Both the position numbers and the translations under genes were made by a program. From the NCBI GenBank assembly GCA_021442155.1, contig CM038215.1, forward strand, positions 5,232,976 through 5,296,975: DNA of 64,000 bases, in the 5' to 3' direction. Below, piece by piece: positions 61,120 to 64,000 of this stretch. This stretch comes from Cymbidium sinense. Lineage: Eukaryota; Streptophyta; Magnoliopsida; Asparagales; Orchidaceae. The notes under the pieces were generated by a model. The model had not been told where the DNA came from, ran no database searches, and was given only the letters and a program-made list of their open reading frames with translations. Each line of letters starts with the position of its first letter. Position 1 is the first letter of the stretch.

Positions 61120-62165
61120 CATCCATTTTGACAAGTGTTGAGAATGGCTGACATCTTCCCGATAGGTTGGATATAAAGCATCTTAGATATTGGAATGATT
61201 TGATTTGAGTTAAACTTTTTATGATGGCATTTCTAATATTTCCTTGATCTTCCCCAAATTGATTTTGATTCCCTAGTGTCAGACAACAAAACTAAGTAAT
61301 TTCCATGAAGCTACTCTGAATGCACACTTCAGGGGTTTCATTTTGAGGTTAAATTATCTTAAATGTTCGAAAACTACTCTCAAGTTAAAGAGATGGTCTT
61401 CATTTTCTCTACTTTTGACCATGACATCATCGACATAGCACTCGACTTGATGAATAAACAGTTTGTTGAAGATTCAAGTCATAGCTCGCTAGTATGTAGC
61501 ACCAGCATTTTTAAGGCTGAAAGGCATGACCTTATTGAAATAGATTCTGATCAAGGTTTTAAAAAGTAGTGTTTCTTTCATTTTCATGGGCCATCTTTAT
61601 TTGGTTATATTCAGATGAGCCATCCATGAAAGAGAAGATTGCATGAGATGAGGCAATATCCACCATTCGATTGGTAGTGGAATTCATCTTTACATGTCTT
61701 ATTTAAATCTTTATTTGGTTATATGTGAATTTGACCATTCTTTTCTTAACTAGGATGACCGGCTAACCGGTAGGGTATTTTCTTCGGATGAAGCTATCAA
61801 TTAGTTTCTTGACTTTAGAAATGACCTATTTTATGTCTAATCACATGCATCTATGAGCTTGCTAGATAGGGTTAGCAGTAAGCTCTATTGCTAGTTTATG
61901 GACCACTACGTCAAAAGCCAATCCAAGCATCTTTTCATAACTCCATGGAAAGCAATCCTTAAACTCAGTTAATAGCCTAACTAAGTCATTGGTTTCAATT
62001 TCATTCAACAAATAACTGATACATGTCAAGCATGGATCTTCTTCAGTTCTTATGTTGATTTCCTTGAGCTTATCGATTGTTGACTTGATCTCTTCTTCAA
62101 ACTCTAGCGGTGCATCTTTGACTTCAAAATCATCTAGATCATCTCAAGTTTCTAAGCACATCTCC
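61120..62165 (-). pseudogene. Ty3/gypsy reverse transcriptase, copy B
   Basis: Minus-strand RT remnant with the active site intact as ECYVDDVMVKS (YVDD codons at 61426-61437) and AIFSFMDGSSEYNQIKM upstream (about 61600-61650). The pre-RT segment, with its FKDC/PWSYEKMLGLAFDV end, is near 61870-62160. A stop follows NERNTTF. The plus-strand frame at 61363-61569 is a shadow. It cannot be active as it stands. Confidence 0.88.
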
Positions 62166-62459
62166 TCATATGAGTTAATATGATTTGAAAAGATCCTATC
62201 AGATTCCTAATGATTGGTGATGACTTATCAACAATCGTCATCATCGACTGGACCCACTATATCGAATCCTAGTCCTAATCTTGATTGAGAGCTTTTGCAT
62301 TTGTTCTTCCATATTCTTTTGAAGTAGTCTAACCTGTTCTTTGACCATGTATGTGGAATTAACCCTTTCTTTGCTAAATTATGAACACAAGGCAAGTACC
62401 AAAAGATAATTCTATTAAATCTATATTAATCATTCTCAAGTTCTATAACTTCTTGACTT

Positions 62460-63312
62460 GAGGATGATGCTCTCGAAAAGAACCTTTGCATCTTCACCTA
62501 TGGATGACTTAGGGGCTTCCTTAACAAACCCTCACTTTTGAGGAAAGTAAGGTTAGAGCTAAGGTTCCCAATTGATGCTTAACTGTTTCACATATAAACT
62601 TGGATACACATATGCTTTGCTTTGGTGCCCAGTCTTCATTGCTATCTGGCTCAAGTGTCACCTCAGAATCTACTGAAGAGCTGGTGTGCTAACCATATAA
62701 GACTCATCCTATGAACTAGATTCTAAGGTCTATATGGATAGTAGGTGTACTCTTGGTAGCTAGGACATATCTTCTATGTGGCCAATAAGGTTTTTTAGCC
62801 ACAGGGCTGCGACGCCTCTTCCTCACAGTGGAGTCGGTCGTCCTACCCATATGTTTGAATGGAGTAATGAAGTGGTTGGAATCTAATGTCAAGCTCCACT
62901 TCCTCCTTCAAGTCTCTTTGCTCCCTTTTATTTTCTTTTCATTTCTCTTTTCTTTTCTTTTTTTTTCTTTTTCTTTTTTTTTTTTATTTTCTTTTTTCTT
63001 TTGTTTTATTTTAAACTTTGGCCAAGTTCATGAGAATAGACTTTAATTTTTTTAGGGAGGTAGTAAATCGCATCCTCATACATGTCGACATTGTGAACTG
63101 TAAATAGCTTGAGATCTCCTTTGACACAATAGGCGATCCCACCTCTCACAAACTTTATACACTGATATAGAGAGGATGGAACTATGTTGTTTTCATGTAT
63201 CCATGGTCTCCCAAGTAAAGCATTGAAATATTTATTCGAGTCTATAATGTGAAACTTGGCTTTGGTCTTCCAATCATCTATCCAAGGCAACACTATGGAG
63301 CCTAAGGCCTGT
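62460..63312 (-). pseudogene. Ty3/gypsy protease fragment and linker, copy B
   Basis: Minus-strand open piece (63006-63392) containing LEVRSQALGSIVLPWIDDWK, then FNALLGRPWIHENNIVPSS, LYQCIKFVRGG and DLKLFTVHNVDMYED. This is the protease C-terminal half. The next part toward RT is a purine-rich stretch on this strand (about 62920-63015 on +) and the broken linker. The first residues of the open piece (63313-63392) lie in the LTR-like block and are not protease. Confidence 0.83.
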
Positions 63313-64000
63313 GACCTCACTTCTAGAGTGCGGATTAAGTCTTCCCATCTTAGACTTAGGAGTTTTCTAAACACTAAGACTTCCCTAGTCATAAGACACT
63401 TTTAACAATTTGGTAAACAGTTAACCTAAGCTTAAAGACTTAAATAAGGTTAACCATAGGATTAGGTTATGCCTCAGGGATTAGGGTAATCCACCTACCC
63501 CACAACCCAAATCCAATCCATGTTCACCTTCTCAAACCAAACCTCAAGTTCAATTTAAACATCAAATTCAAACCCAAATCCAAACCAAAATTCAAAAATC
63601 AAATGATTGAAGCCCATTATCAAATCTAAACTTGAAACCTTTCCTAAGTCATATGACCTATCCCATGGACATAGCCAAATATTAATCCAAATCAATCAAA
63701 AATCAATTGATTTTCTCATAATCAATTTATATCTTCAATCATCTTCCTAAATAAAAATCAAATATACATTTAAATGATCAAAACTAAATCAAACTAAATC
63801 AAATTAAATCAAAACCCTTCCTAAGCCATATGACCTATCCCATGGACTTAGCCAAATCTTAATCCAAATCAAGTCAAACTGAATTGATTTTCTCTCAAAT
63901 CATTCATATTTTAAAACATCTTCACAAATTTAAATGAAATATACATTTAAATCATCAAAACTAAATCAAACCAAATCAAATCCAAACTTAAGCCACATGA
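63313..64000 (+). mobile_element. LTR-like AT-rich block, copy B (runs off the window)
   Basis: Starts TGTGACCTCACTTCTAGAG, the same end as at 33259 and 38830, and follows copy A closely to the window edge (matching 33259-33940). No coding sequence seen. Confidence 0.6.

Larger units (their letters stand above)
54801..63312 (-). mobile_element. Ty3/gypsy (Tat/Ogre-like) retrotransposon remnant, copy B
   Basis: Duplicate of the element at 24913-33258, same strand and order. It keeps some catalytic residues lost in copy A but has its own stops. The AT-rich 3' part covers 54801-56985, tandem repeats 56985-58665, and pol remnants 58840-63312. Small frames at 55721-55978, 56683-56877 and 57860-58045 lie in the non-coding 3' part and carry no family signature. 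Confidence 0.82.
48766..64000 (+). repeat. 30 kb tandem duplication, unit B (partial)
   Basis: Second copy of the sequence beginning at 19102, continuing past the window end. A 330-base comparison (29221 versus 59271) shows about two dozen substitutions and no indel. Other stretches, for example around 30920 versus 61000, differ mainly by small indels. Overall similarity is roughly 90% by eye. Confidence 0.85.

Overview
The window is plant nuclear DNA from a highly repetitive region. The telomere-type heptamer TTTAGGG/CCCTAAA is everywhere in it. All recognisable coding remnants belong to plant families: the tail of a class IV glycine-rich RNA-binding protein (GRP), a plant non-LTR retrotransposon (LINE), and a Tat/Ogre-like Ty3/gypsy retrotransposon. 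I see no intact host gene, no RNA gene and no CRISPR array. The species cannot be named from the sequence.

Layout. From 1 to 19001 the + strand reads TTTAGGG and its T-rich degenerate derivatives, almost without C. This block carries four minus-strand GRP fragments (728-1172, 2805-3247, 5700-6190, 17388-17812) and one 3'-truncated LINE (11610-15155). Positions 19002-19101 are exactly 100 N. Beyond the gap the polarity flips: 19102-24912 reads CCCTAAA on + and carries a plus-strand GRP fragment (24237-24644). Next come a dead Ty3/gypsy element on the minus strand (24913-33258: 3' region, tandem repeats, then integrase, RNase H, RT and protease read right to left), an LTR-like AT-rich block (33259-37681), a piece of GRP 3' end (37694-37760), more satellite (37761-38829), a second LTR-like block with extra sequence (38830-45036), and a long satellite (45037-53955). 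The GRP fragment, satellite and Ty3/gypsy element then appear again (53956-64000).

Main structure. The interval from 19102 onward is repeated from about 48766 with a period of about 29.7-30.1 kb, so the right part of the window is one full unit and half of a second unit of a tandem duplication. Inside the satellite a 0.6-1.1 kb module recurs, marked by a conserved box (CCTACYAGTTTACTTAAT), a run of fairly clean CCCTAAA, then A-rich degenerate AAACCTAAA sequence. The GRP fragments share one 5' breakpoint (at the NGKNLDGRN codons) and end in a short poly(A). They look like one 5'-truncated retroposed mRNA captured in a telomere-like array and amplified with it.

There is no operon-like cooperation between genes here. 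What works together is repeat biology: telomeric DNA as substrate, retroposition as the source of the GRP piece, and recombination as the amplifier. The most notable points are the GRP capture and spread, the head-to-head switch of telomeric polarity at the gap, the conserved satellite box, and the 30 kb tandem duplication.
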